Of a stretch of 64,000 nucleotides of DNA, positions 44,610 to 57,143 are shown piece by piece. The position numbers and the translations under genes are program-made. Position 1 is the first letter of the stretch. Every line of letters starts with the position of its first letter. The stretch lies in contig JAACJO010000027.1 in NCBI GenBank assembly GCA_013368445.1, positions 395,241-459,240 of the forward strand. The letters run 5' to 3'. This stretch comes from Leucocoprinus leucothites (Eukaryota; Basidiomycota; Agaricomycetes; Agaricales; Agaricaceae). Below the pieces are notes generated by a model. The model worked only from the letters and a program-made list of their open reading frames with translations. It had not been told where the DNA came from and did no database searches.

Positions 44610-46516
44610 ATGTCTGTTTCCCGCCGCTTCGTTACCCCGTCCCTCTCGTTAGCACCCAGTCGTACTGCCAGTCTTCTCATGGCTCTTGACTCTCTTAACC
44701 TCCAAGCAGGCGAAATCTTGGGAACCGAGCAAGTTGGTCGACTGCTAACCCTAGCAGACGCCAAAGAAGAGGTAGAAATTGCAGAACCAAAGATGAACTC
44801 TATTGAAAGGATCAACCCAGCAAGTAGGCTCGAGGTCCTGTACGTCGCATCTCCCGGGCAAGGGAAAAAAACTAGCACTTACCGGCACCTGGATAGTGCT
44901 CAGATCCCTCACCCAAGAACGTCCTCAAAGCCACGGACCAGGAAAACCACGTCGAGGCCACAAGCCAAGAAGACCACATCAAGGTCACAAGTCAAGAAGA
45001 TCACTTCAAAGCCACAAGTCAAGAAGACCAGCGAGGAGAGTAGAATCATGCCCACTGGAAGCACAAGCAAACCCGCAGAGGTCCAAAAGGCAGTACCCAT
45101 CATCTCGATTGAAGCAGAACAGGACCAGCCGGTTAAGGACCCACTACCCTTCTACTCGTGCAAGGATTACGAGCCGAAGCCCTCCATCATCTACATAAAA
45201 AACGAGGAAGAAACTAACGAAATGATCAATGGCCTCTTCACTGGGTTCGTCTCGTTCCCGGCTGGTTGCCATCACCTTCTGACTGAAGACATCCTTTCCT
45301 CCGCTCTAGTCCTGTCGCTATGGATCTCGAATGGCGTGTAACTTTCTATAGGACTGCTGAGCGCAACACAAAGAGCGAGGGCAAGGCAGCGGTTGTCCAG
45401 ATTGCTGATGGAGCTGGTCTCATTCTCATAATACAGGTGAACGGAATGCGCAGTGAGTTGTTACCCAACAATTAAGGCGGTGGCTGGACATTGAACTATC
45501 AACATAGGATTCCCTGAGCGTCTTCAGGTGCGGGCGAAACCTAGGGACAATGATCTCCTTTCTGATACATGAGACGTGTATAGGCATTGATAGAAAACCC
45601 GAAGATTGCCAAAGTTGGAGTCAACATTCTGAGTGAGTTAACCAACTCAATTTAACTACCCCGAATTCACCCGCATATCACAGATGACGGTAAGAAGTTA
45701 TTTAGGGACTATGGTATCATGGCCAAAAATCTCGTGGAACTCGGCTCAGTTGCGCTGGTGGTCGATCCTAAGCCTATTGCAAAGCGCAAGATCGTGAGTC
45801 TAGCAAAAGTGAGTTTTTTTCACCTTTACTTTCAACTACTGCTAACGTTGTGCCATAAGCTCGTGGAACGTTATTGCGGCAAAATTCTGGACAAAGGTCC
45901 CGTGCGGATAAGTGATTGGGAGAAGCCTCTGAGCGTCAGCCAGAGAGAATGTACGCGAACCAATCATGAGTCCGTGAAATCAAATATGCTTACTCATGGC
46001 ATGTAGATGCTGCGAATGATGTACATTCATCGCTGATGGTCTACAATGAGCTTCTCAAACTTGGAGAGCTGTACTCCTGTACTCTGGAGGACGTTTCAGC
46101 TCAATACACAAGCGAAGTGGGGTGGTCCATCGGAAGTGGCATCCTGTCAACTGGGAGCCAATCCACCCAAACTCAAGAAGGCATGCAACCACGATATCTC
46201 CGAGCATATGAAAGCTGGCACCAGAGAGGACTTTCCCTGGAGGAAATGTGCCTCAAGCTCAGCCTCAAGAGCCAAGGTTCTTACGGACCAATCGTGGAAG
46301 GAGATGATCTGGCTCTAAAGCCTGGAACCGTGATGTGAGCTACTCTTCTAAAACGCGGAATTCAGCACTTTTTGACTTTGATATAGCTCGTATATTATTG
46401 CAGCTCTACAGAATGACTCTGGGCTAGAGTATAAGCTAGATAAACTCGTGGAACTTGTCCAGATGGATCTAGATTCATGGAGTAGACATAGAGAATGGAT
46501 TGTACAGCAGTGTTGA
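44610..46516 (+). CDS. DEDDy 3'-5' exonuclease domain protein (WRN/RNase D-like)
   Basis: Predicted metal-dependent 3'-5' exonuclease acting on DNA or RNA. Exon 1 is 44,610-45,244; at least seven more exons follow, ending at 46,516. The first 200 residues are low in complexity, with a basic repeat block of three to four KK(T/I)TS(R/K)xQ units (44,920-45,040). The exonuclease motifs are PVAMDLEW (D217, E219), VGVNILNDGKKLFRDYGI (third D) and YAANDVHSS (Y..D), the DEDDy set. After the domain a 100-residue tail ends RHREWIVQQC. The start 44,610 follows an in-frame ATG at 44,592, so either may be used. The N-terminus (MSVSRRFVTPSLSLAPSRTA) could be a mitochondrial presequence. No helicase domain is attached. 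Confidence 0.82.
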
Positions 46517-46563
46517 GCGAAATAAATACCTAACTATCTAAATGATGGAAAAGAGACTTTAAT

Positions 46564-48609
46564 TCAGTGGTCAGTGGCCGTCGAAAAACCGATATCAGCC
46601 CATGCTCTCATTTTATCGCCGTAGCGCACAGTTAGAGAAATGAGCCTGTAGGAGGAAAAAAAAAAACCAACACAGTTAAATCCTGCTAAGGAGCAAATAA
46701 AGGGGGCTTACGCAAACCCAACCCAGGCCAAGCACGCTGAAATAGTGTTCGTAACGAGCATCCCGTACGTGTCAATCAGAGGCATCACACCCGATATCCC
46801 GAACGCCAGAAGGAAAGACCTAAAACCACTGTTCCAAAGTCAGCATCAAACAATTGCATGTGAAATGATACGGCCATACGCATTGCAGGCCATGGCCTCC
46901 GCACTATGAGAGTGCATGATATCTACAATATAAGCTGCGCTCGGGCCCAGGGCAATATCAACCTAAAGTAAGTTCAGCAAAAAATTAGCAGGCCACCGAG
47001 CACACTCAGAACATACACCAAGGCCATTCACGAAGAGCAGAATGAGATTGAGCACCAGCCCGAGATGACCTTCAATGTATTCAGTCACTAATCCGCAACC
47101 AAGGACGGATACCGGGACAAGGACGAGGCCACCGAAGAACGTGGCTCGAAGGCGATCTTCGGGGTACCATACACCCCCTCTCTCTTTCTTCCATTTAACG
47201 ATGATTTTATCTGATATACGCCCCGCGATAGGTGCTCCGACTGAAACCTAGAATCAGAGATTGAACGGCATTGATTTCTACTGCTACTCACTCATGTTAC
47301 CCAGCCCACAAGGAAGGAAACATACTCCTACTAAGAGTTCGTTGTTGAGACTATAGCGCTTACCCTGAGTACCGAAATCAGTCGACTACTCTTTCAGCTC
47401 GAGAGATTTAGTTACCAGAGTGTAAGCAAGAGGGACCAGGAGAACTTGAGAGCATCGTTAGCTAGCGAAGGGGGAAAAAGGCGATAAATACCATAGTCCG
47501 TTAGCACCAGGAGAAAGCCCGCGGCAGACTAAAGAAGTATTTATCAGGGATCATCGATCAACGTTATGCGGGGACAATCAGAACGTACCACAAAGATAAC
47601 ATTCGGAGTCCGTAGTAATCGTAAAGGGCGGAGAGGATTCACAGCTCTAAATGAAAACTTACGTCCCCCACTGATACTGTCGATTCCGCGAGTGCCAGGA
47701 TGGCTTGTCTCGGGAAAAGCAGTAAAGAAGATCACAAATACGGCGAGAGCTAAGGCACCCATGCACCACTGAGTTGCTCTCCATCCCCAGAAGTGCGAGA
47801 CAGCACCTATCCATTATTTGTCAGCTAATTGTGTGAGGAAACATGTAAAGAGACGCCAAACCTCCGACCGGAGGAGCTAAAGTTGTACCCAACACACATC
47901 CCTAAGTTCGTGACGTAAGTCAACCCTGGTTCTCTCTAATAAATGTCTAAATCTCACGGCAAAAAAAATGCCCATTCCTGTCCCTCGTTCTTCCAACTTG
48001 TAGATATCACCAACGACAGCTGCTCCGACAACTAGCCCTGGGGAGGCTCCCATACACTGCCAAAACCTCCAGAGCAGGAGCTCATACATATTTCGCGAGG
48101 TCGAGACACCTATCGAGCCAATAATGCACAAGGGAAGAGAGATGAGGTATGTCGGACGTCTGCCGTCTGTCGGAGCTTGTCAGCTGTAACCCACAATTAT
48201 TATAGGCCGACCACTGCTCACAAAAGGTAGCATAGCTAGCAGAAACCAAGGACCCGATGCAAGTCGCAAATATGGAAAGGCTGACCGCAAAACTACATAA
48301 TACGTATAGCTGAGCTGAAAGGTCAGGGATAGACAGTGGTTTGTTACTCACCCAACACGTTCTCCTGTAGTGTTCAAGTCCCTGGCAATATGAGGGATCG
48401 AAGGGCTGAAGGTTCCGGTCAAGAACACTGGAATTGACGTCAGAATCGTGGGAGTTGAAGGGAAAATGAAATGACTTGCATGGCATCAAACCGGACCAAG
48501 CTACTATGGCCAGTATAAATTTCTTATACGCCGGAGAAAATCGCTCATAAATGAGCTCATTCTTGTAGGGTAGTGCACCAGAGAGCAAAGGAGTCTCCTC
48601 AGTAGCCAT
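46564..48609 (-). CDS. MFS transporter, DHA1 (drug:H+ antiporter) type
   Basis: A predicted 12-helix proton-coupled exporter of the plasma membrane. It starts MATEETPLLSGALPYKNELI and is split by many short introns. Transport-signature pieces: TGTFSPSIPHIARDLN after helix 1; SASYATFYGRRPTYLISLPL, the motif-A loop (GRRP); WRFWQCMGASPGLVVGAAVVG, DIYKLEERGTGMGIFFA (motif C/D area), GTTLAPPVGGAVSHFWGWRA; helix 6 ALAVFVIFFTAFPETSHPG. The end is RYGDKMRAWADIGFSTATDH. Intron 1 uses a GC 5' splice site (T|GCAAGT); the others read are GT-AG. Substrate unknown. The next minus-strand gene (GGT) ends 412 bp upstream of this start codon. Confidence 0.88.
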
Positions 48610-49020
48610 GAGATAGGTGGAAGAGAAGAAGCTAAGCACTTCGCTTGGGCAACCTCGTGTACTTATTTGACAGGAATAATTAGCACCTTTTTGCCCCAGC
48701 AAACACCAAACAAAACTGAAGCGAGCAAGACTTAGTCCATTTTTAGAGTTCATACAATTGATCCACCGGTCATTCGGCAATGGGGACCTTCTAATAATGC
48801 ACTTTATGTCATTTATGTCTTTCCGAGCCCAACATGCTCTTTTCCTTACCAGCGAAGCGAAAATCTCAAATGGGGATCGTCGGGCGCTCCGAAGCCACAG
48901 CATTTTGCCTCCGAATCTCGTTGCTGTCAATAATAGATTGTGTGCATAGCTATTGCCACATGCACGCACGCTAGAGTCGCCATTATCATGAACTAGAAGA
49001 GGTTTGCCTCTTGACCAAAA
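48610..49020. other. Gap between MFS start and GGT stop
   Basis: 411 bp; expected to hold the MFS promoter and the GGT terminator. No gene recognised. Confidence 0.4.
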
Positions 49021-51562
49021 CTAGTAGCCCAATGCGATCCCATTCTTCCGAGAATCACTCGCAGCTATAGGAAAATTTTGACTGAGAGTGGTTATCCTTG
49101 AGCTTAACGCTATGACGAACCATAGAAAATTCCGTCTTTCTGCCTAACCACTTGAACCACGCCTACGCCTTCCACTCGATTTATGTCAACAACTAGAGCC
49201 GCGATAAAGCGTGACTGACTGATCCATTTGTCAGTTGAAGACCGAGATTACTCACACGAAATATTGTGGCCCGCCTGTCGCAGATAATCAAGCGCATCCG
49301 AAGGATAAGTCTCATCCACCTCTAGCTTCGTCGGGTAGAGCTGATGGAAAACGCGACCGAATTCAATTGCCTCACTAGGATGAAGCCCCCAACCGAGGTT
49401 CAACAATACCTGAACCACAGAGGGAAATATCCGCAATCCGCCGGACGCCCCGATACTAGCGTAAAATGAGCCATCGGAGTTCTCTAGAATGACCGGCGAT
49501 GTTGACGATACTGGCATCTTGCCCGGTTCTGGATAATTATCTATACCAATATCAGAACCGAAATACTCAGTGTTAAATACAAAGGTGAGTTGTCGTACTT
49601 ACATGGAGAAGGATATAAACCGAAATCTTTCGGGACACCAGGTACTGAGAAGTCGTCCATTTGATCATTCAATAATATGCCTGTGATGGGGTCAAGGACG
49701 AGAGACCCAAACAGATTATTTACGCTAGATGTCACCGAGACGGCCATCCCATTGGAGTCTGCGACGGATGTATGACTCTGAAGTGGATTAGTTGAATCAA
49801 CGCAGCTAAGGAGTCACGGGCGACGAGGGCTTACAGTTCCATGGTCCATTGGGATGTCATATTCGGGATGATAATATTCCGGCGGATGGGTCCTATCCTA
49901 TATAAATGTTCGAACAATCACCCCATGGAAGGAATGGAGAGGCCTACGTCGGTAATGTTATGAAATATCTCGCGTGCGTATTCCTTAGTCGCCATTTGTA
50001 AGATACATTCTGTATTTGCACACATTGCAGGATCACACAATTTCGATCTGATGTCAGATCAGCAAATTTGATTCCTCAGTAACGGACAAGGGACACTTAC
50101 CGCGAAGCAAATGCGAATTTCATTGCTTCTACGAGTCGATGTACAGTAACTGGAGTTCTCGCTGACATATCATAGTTCTCCAGAACATTGAGCATCTGCA
50201 AAATCACTGACAGATCACCGATTAGGAGTTTTGCGCTGGTTCGAAACGGCGGACGGGACTCACAGGTTCCACTACCCGGAGAATGTGTGGTATATATTTT
50301 CCTTCCACGATACGTTCCGACCAGAGGTTTCTCCACTCGAATACGATAGTTCTTTAGATCCTCATGGGAGAGTATCCCACCAGTCTGACGGACTTTTTCG
50401 ACCATAGCATCAGCAATGGGACCCTGTAAGGCAAAAGGCAGCTTCAGTGCTACTGATACAAGATACACATATGGTGTGGAGGTGGAATTTTTACTTCGTA
50501 AAAAGTATCTGGGCCGCGTTCAGCGATGATAGATAACGTCCGTGAGTAGTTTGTCCTGCTGATCCAATCGCCTTCCTGTAACAAAACACCATTCGGTGCG
50601 AACAAAGGTTTCCAATCAGGGTGGTTGAGCATCAAAGGACCGAAAATCTAGAAATCAAAAGTAAAATAGTAAATAAAACCACCAAAGCTCTGTGCAAAGG
50701 TGCAAGAATTACGACGCACCCGAATGCGTCTCGCCAATTCCTTCTGCACCTTCCATCCAGCGGCAAGTTTTGCACTAGGCTCAACTAGCGTTTTCCAAGG
50801 TATAGTCCCCCATCTCTTATGTGCTTCTTGTAATCCACGCAATTCCCCTGGTATAGCAACCGCCAGGCCGCCCCACTGTGATTTCGTAGGATCATCGCTA
50901 AACATTGTTTTATTCGACAATGCCGGTGCCGTTTCCCTGAAATTCAACGACCATACTTCGGATTCTGATTCGTTGTTCCCTGGCGGTATTCGTACGATCA
51001 TGAATCCTCCTCCTCCAATTCCCGAACTAGATGAAGAGCGACCATCCAACGTTAATTAGAACAGTAGGACGAACTGATGATTGGTTACTCACGAATACAT
51101 ACTAAGAACGCCTGCACAAAACGTCGCAGCAATCGCGGCATCGACAGCATTCCCACCCTCCTTCAACACATCCACACCTATCTTTGAGCACTCTTCATTC
51201 TCCGATGCTACGACTCCTCTATACGCTTTCACCAGGTACGCCGGATTCCTAGGGTGCTCAATGCACCGTGGAGACGCACACACATTGTCGTGGTATTCGT
51301 GATACGACTGCTCAAACTGTCCAAGTTTTGGCGCGATTACGGTAGAATGAGCTCCACTGAGAGAAGTAGAGGAAGAGAGCGGAAGAGCTCGCAAAGGCTG
51401 CGAATACCACCAACAGACGAGCAACACGAGTCCAGCAAGGATAACCCGAATGATCACAAATATTTCATGCACACCAATGATAAGGCATTTTTGTGTCCGA
51501 ACCTGTGGTATTTGTTCTTCGCCAATGATTGCCTTCTCCTTCGTCGACATGGTATCATCCAT
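49021..51562 (-). CDS. Gamma-glutamyltransferase (GGT)
   Basis: GGT cleaves the gamma-glutamyl bond of glutathione and related peptides. It is a type II membrane protein that splits itself into two subunits. The start at 51,562 (MDDTMSTKEKA) is followed by one membrane helix (VIIRVILAGLVLLVCWWYS). Large-subunit blocks are GVVASENEECSKIGVDVLKE, GGNAVDAAIAATFCAGVLSM, SSGIGGGGFMIVRIPP, FRETAPALSNKTMF, GLAVAIPGELRGL, GPIADAMVEKVRQTGGIL and GRKIYTTHSPGSG. The small subunit starts at the catalytic Thr (HGTSHTSVADSNG, about 49,780-49,840). Then come NDQMDDFSVPG and SSTSPVILENSDGSFYASIG, ASGGLRIFPSVVQVL. Two final short introns, one at 49,065-49,120, lead to AASDSRKNGIALGY and the stop at 49,021. More than ten exons; no break. 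Confidence 0.92.
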
Positions 51563-53360
51563 TGACAGGGTATGATACTTCCCGTACGGAACTTCTGTCA
51601 GTATTTGGGAAGGGACAGGTAAACGATATCTAGGGTCCCGAGTCCTCTGACCAGCCGGCAGGTGATAACAAAGAGCAGGTATACACCGCACGCCACGAGA
51701 AATGGACTTTAGAGCCCTTCGAGGCCTGAGGAGAGCTGATACTGCCGAGGAGAAGCGTCACTTGCAGTGATGCCAGATCCCTGTGCATGACAGGTCAGAT
51801 GATCATTGCGGATCGGATGTATGAAACCACACAAGCATTCTGTCCATCAGACGCAAGAAGCCCCAAGTATTAATGAGAAGCTAAGCATACAGGACTTCAA
51901 AGCTTCAGGGGTGTGTCGGTGTTTGCCGGGCTCGTGCCAGCTCGTGCCTCCCGTGAGAAACATTGCACCTGACATGATCCGGCACCATCTACTTACATGA
52001 TCATCAGGTTCAGGCATGAAGCAGGTGGGCAATTCGGGCCCGACTGACGGAGTCCTTGCTTTGGTATGGGTGATAGCATTTCGAACTTTCGAAGCCCAGA
52101 ATACCTCAAGGTCCAAATGAAGACCATCAGAAGCAAGACTAAACCATCTAATGCTCCCTTGTGGCCTCTGATCAGATGTAGGCTCTGCCCAAGAAGTACC
52201 TCCAACCACCATACCTATATTCACTTCCCTACAGTAGCACCTATCAGGCGCAACCTCAGGCCGATCTTGCTCCCCCCCATGTACAAGACTGCTATACCAT
52301 GTTTGCAGTGTTTCTGGCCGTAACGCTTGGTTGACGTACTTATCTACACAAAGTTTCTCCTGTAATTAACATCCTGGGTCTTCTAGCCCGATGTTAGATC
52401 CAGAGTGGAGCATCCATTGGAGCGTTTACGACTCTCGATTCAAAAACCCTCGAAAATGGCAAGTGCAGGATGGAACTCGAGGCCCAAGTCTCTGGTATTC
52501 ATGCAGGGGGTCAAACCTTGTGGCCACGAGGCCTTGACTTTGAGTCTAAGTACCAGTTGGTGGTGTTGGGAATCTACAGAGACTACATACAACGGATCGT
52601 CAAATGCAGGAATCCCGGTCTTCCTATCGACAGCCAAAACTCCGGGATTGGTCAACCGGCCCAGGAATTTGACTGAGATACAGTAGCGGCAAGTACATAC
52701 TACCACAGGGACTACTGCGGCATAAGCCCGACACCGACACTGTTCTCCACGATTTTATTCCAGCGTGCCACAGTTTCAGGTGCTTAAGGTTCAACGTTCA
52801 ACGTTCGGCAAGTAGTCCCCAACTTTCACACGGAAGAAACATGACCTATATTCATAGACTCAACAAGCCTGAGTGATTTATCAAAGTCTGCTCCAAAGAA
52901 TGTATGCTTCGGGAGTGACCAACCTATTCTCTGTGTCCGCCGCATTTTCTTTCAGGGGAATCAGATTACTACCTCACTCTCACTGTCAACTTGTCGTGGA
53001 ATCGCATTCGAGCCAGAAACCTGTCTCTTTACGTAAATCCGACTTCAGGTTCTGCACGCCGTGAATGAATTTACATCCCATTATGGTCACCCCCGAATCG
53101 GAGAACACCGGTCGTCTCGGCTTGTCCGACTTACGACCGCGATGATACTTATTCTTCGTGTGCACCCTACCTAAAAAAGCGCCGTGGTCATTTAAGATCA
53201 ATCCCCTAAACTTAGAATGGACGCACGGGTTGAGCCGAGTTGAGCCGATCACCTCCTCCAGCTTGTACCTTCGAGCATATATGATGTCGTGTAACCTGGG
53301 CCTCGTCACGTTGTTTTACCCTCTTCGCTGTCTTACTTTTCTGCACTGTAACAAATCACC
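51563..53360. other. Intergenic region without recognised gene
   Basis: About 1.8 kb between divergent GGT and GST-1. Open frames on both strands are short, overlapping and lack family motifs, introns or a convincing start context. It should contain the promoters of both genes. Confidence 0.45.
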
Positions 53361-54123
53361 ATGGCCATTAAGCTCTATGGATGGTCCAGTTCTACGCCTT
53401 GCCTAGCTGTTGCCCTCATTCTCCATGAGAAGCAGGTTCCCTTCGAATGGGTAGATGTTGACTTGCCAAAAAAAGAGCAGAGATGTCCAGAATATCTCGC
53501 AAAGATAAATCCTTTCGGTATGGTTCCTGCCATCGTAAGTTTTGTATGCTTGCGAATGCTCCATTAATTGACGAAGCACTGTCATAATAGGACGACGATG
53601 GATTCGTCATGCACGAAAGTCGTGCCATCGCTCGCTACCTCGACGAGAAATACCCTGACCAGGGGACGCAACTGTTCCCAAAAGACCTGCGGCAACGTGC
53701 TATTGTTGACCAGGCGACATGGGGTGAATGGTTCCATTTCTTCCAAACTAGTGGAAACATGTGTTGTCAAGCCATGAGCGCGAAGTGCGTGCTTTTCGCT
53801 ATTGACGTTAAAGATATCGAGGAACGCAAGAAGAGACTACTTGCAACACTGGACACATATGAGGGTGTTTTGGCCAAACAGAGATACATTGCCGGCGATG
53901 TGTGTGGTCATTTTTACACTCAAGGGATGCTCTAGACTCACTTCTCCTACAGGAACTCACGATTGCTGACCTCGTTCACATCCCTGGTAGTAGCAGACTC
54001 CTCGAAGAAGTCGGTGTGAACCTCGGTGAAGGAAGGCCCAACGTTCAGAGGTGGCTTGATGAGCTTTTGAGCCGCCAGACTTGGCAGAAAACGAAGCTCA
54101 TGTTCAAGGACCACGTTCCGTGA
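53361..54123 (+). CDS. Glutathione S-transferase 1 (tandem copy)
   Basis: GSTs conjugate glutathione to electrophiles in the cytosol. Three exons (introns 53,535-53,590 and 53,900-53,952). The N-terminal thioredoxin fold starts MAIKLYGWSSSTPCLAVALI; the Ser-rich loop supplies the likely catalytic Ser. The cis-Pro loop INPFGMVPAI and ESRAIARYLDEKYP (glutathione site) are intact. The C-terminal helical domain reads ATWGEWFHFFQTSGNMCCQA, AKQRYIAGD, ELTIADLVHIPGSS, PNVQRWLDELLSRQTW. Compared with the copy at 56.3 kb it lacks about 19 residues between CCQAMSAKC and KDIEERKKR, in frame. This probably shortens a helix of the substrate domain. Confidence 0.9.
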
Positions 54124-56324
54124 GTCTTTATTTCACACATGTTTATGCTCAAATGCTAAAGCTATCGGGGCAGTAAGCTCAACTAAATGAGACCTTTTAG
54201 ATAGATTAGAACCTTAGAGTAAACCCGGAACGAAATTTCGGTTATTCTTCTATTGGTATAATGGTGGAGTAGCTTGTACGACCACTAGATAGGATTTAGA
54301 ATGTCATGAGGTTGGCGCAGATAGCAAAGGAATGAACTCATCAGTCTTGAAATATAGCGAGTCCAATTTCAGTTACTAACGTACACACCTCATCTTGCAG
54401 TTGCCGCTGTCGTAAACTAACCTCAAATGGCAGTTATATCTGCGAGACGATTATTTATCTCATAAATAGTCTACGGTGCGTGTTCCCGCAGTAGGAGCAA
54501 AACCAAGTAGGATAACATGGTCAACTCCTTTGTCGTAGGATTGGTGTACCAGAGTTCGCCATGTTAGCGGTCTTGTTATGCCATAATTGATACATACCAG
54601 AATACAGTCTGTGTGTGCCACAAACTTGCCAGAACAAAAGTGGAGCAGCTTCAACGCACCCACGGGGTTCATTCGCCACTCAGAGAACACTGGTTCACGC
54701 GAAAGTTGCTCCCGAGCCCGATCCGGCAGTGTAAGCCAATAAGAATCTTTCAACGAATCATACTTGTGTGTGACAATGACTCGTTTGATGTACTGTAGAG
54801 CATACCATAAAAACAGTGAACAATCGAGCCTGGACGAGCCCAGGTTTCTGAGAAGCCGAAACTTGGGTTCCTTCTAACCCTCGAATTAAAAAGTCCGGCA
54901 CACCGTGTCGCTTTCCTGTACTTACATATTGGGCCTTATAACCTGAATACCTGACATTCTGCCGGCCTATAATAGAGGCTGACTCACTAGAATTAGTTAT
55001 GTCTGGGTGCTGATTGAAATGAAAGTTTGAAGAATGCCGCTTCCCGGCAAGCAACGAGCCCTTCAGGGCTGCCTAGAAGTTGACCTAGTAAGTTAACTGG
55101 GCATGGGCCACACCAAGGTCCATTCTGTTCTCTCAGTGAGCATCTAGTCGTCCTCAAAAGCTTGCACGGAGTGTGCTGATTTATTTTATTACGAGGCGAG
55201 TTTAGTAGTAGTCTATGATTCAGACTACGTGCATGGTCATATTGTTAGTCTCCCGATCTGCGGATTCCCTATGCCGTCTCCATGGTGTGCTTGCCACCTA
55301 ACTAGACATCGATTATTTTTTGGTGTTCCATTATTCAGAGCCACAGGAGCTTTTCTTCCACATTTTATCCTCATTCTAGATAAACTGTATCCTCGGTCTT
55401 TCATCAAACGGACTATGCTGTTGCCATCGTCTCAGTCCCTTCAGCAGATGCATATTTACATGGGATTGCAACACTCATTAAACCTTGAGTATCCAAAACT
55501 TGAGTATTAGGGAGCAGCGGAAACATGGTTAGCATGCCGATACCCTTATGTCACCTCACGTTCAACCAGCCATAAAATAATATTCTTGATACCTATCGTA
55601 CTGCATATCAGGTTCTGTTTGACGCTCCACATGGAACCTCAGGGCTGCATGAATGCCTCCGGACTGTGCGAGACTACGAGTCTCACATGACCATTCTTCA
55701 TGCGTACGTTCGGTCATAAGGCTTTCTGCAAGGGACCCTCCTTGACTATGTTTAGCGGTTCAGAATGCCCAAACAGATCTTGCTGCTCGCATTTACGCGC
55801 CTCATCTCCACATCTTCTAGCCGAAAATCTGATTTAACAGAAAGGGAAAAGTGCTGCGTAGGGCCAGACTTTCAAGTTTGATTGAGAACCTTGTCAGGAG
55901 TTGGGGTGAAGCTTGAAGGACCAGGATCTGGATACATATGTGTATAAATAATTGTTTAGAGAGTCGATTGATACATCCACAAACACTTCATCACCGTCAC
56001 TCCGGGAATGACACGCTATTGATGTGCGCAGAAGCTACTGATGAGAGACTCATTGACAGGAGTCTTTGACGCTACCCTTATGTACGGATTTGCCCTCGTC
56101 ATTTCCGCATCGGAGAACAGCATGCATCTAGGGTTCCCGGCTCACGATCGCGACAATACCCTGACCACTCCTGTGGACGTAATAGGTACTCAGAGTCTCA
56201 GACCAAACCGAGCCTCGACTCTAGTATGCGATTGGCGCTTGAACTTCAAGATATATGACGTGTCCGAGTCCCAACTCTGCCGTTCTCTTTGTTACCCTGC
56301 TCTCCTCCATTGTCGCATACAATC
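54124..56324. other. Region between the GST copies
   Basis: 2.2 kb without a recognisable gene. Overlapping frames on both strands lack homology or splice structure. The last part (about 55,980-56,324) acts as the GST-2 upstream region and has a pyrimidine-rich leader. Confidence 0.45.
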
Positions 56325-57143
56325 ATGGTCGTTAAGCTCTATGGATGGTTCAGCTCTACGCCTTGCCTGACCGTTGCTCTCATCCTCCATGAGAAAAAGG
56401 TCCCTTTCGAATGGATAGATGTTGACTTGCCAAAAAAAGAACAGAAATGTTCAGAGTACCTCGCGAAGGTCCCACTCGGTATGGTCCCCGCCATCGTAAG
56501 TACCCATATCGGTGAACACCGTTCTGATTGACGAAGGGCTTTCATAACAGGACGACGATGGATTTGTCATGAACGAAAGCCGTGCCATCGCCCGTTACCT
56601 TGATGAAAAATATCCAAATCAGGGGACGCAACTCTACCCAAAAGACCTGAAGAAACGTGCAATTGCAGATCAAGCCATATGGTCCGAATGGTTTCATTTC
56701 TTCCAGAATGGTGGGAATATGTGTTGCCAAGTCTTGAACATGAGGTGTGTTCATCTCCTCCCTCGTCCAATTTCGACACAGGCTCCAACTGACTTCCGAA
56801 GGCTCTTCGGTCTTCCGACCGACGTTGATGACGTCGAGGAACGCAAGGAGAGACTACTTGCAACAATGGACATATATGAGGGTATCCTAGCTAAACAGAG
56901 ATACATTGCTGGCGATGTGCGTAACAGTTTCTTTTCCTCTCAAGGAGCAATCTAGACTCATTTCGTCCATAGGAGCTCACTATTGCTGACCTCGTCCACA
57001 TTCCAGTCAGCAGCAGACTCCTCGAAGAAGTCGGCGTGAAACTCGGTGAAGGGAGGCCCAACGTTCAGAGATGGCTTGACGAGCTCTTGAGCCGTGAGTC
57101 TTGGCAGAGGACTAAACCCATCTTCAGGGACCGTGTTCAGTGA
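56325..57143 (+). CDS. Glutathione S-transferase 2 (tandem copy)
   Basis: Paralogue of the gene at 53,361 with the same intron positions. It starts MVVKLYGWFSSTPCLTVALI. Glutathione-site residues ESRAIARYLDEKYP are kept. The cis-Pro loop is shortened: KVPLGMVPAI instead of KINPFGMVPAI, one codon lost and NPF changed. The helical domain has the full stretch missing in copy 1 (TQAPTDFRRLFGLPTDVDD). It ends WLDELLSRESWQRTKPIFRD. The duplication is old enough for many substitutions. Function in detoxification or secondary metabolism is inference. Confidence 0.9.

Noticed and set aside
48082..48969. Long minus-strand frame starting upstream of the MFS gene
   Set aside because: It reads through introns and upstream DNA; the true start MATEETPL is at 48,609.
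52405..52706. Overlapping frames on both strands of the GGT-GST gap
   Set aside because: No homology, no introns, no start context; chance frames.
54245..54290. tRNA A-box-like tggtataatggtgg
   Set aside because: No matching B box or cloverleaf nearby.
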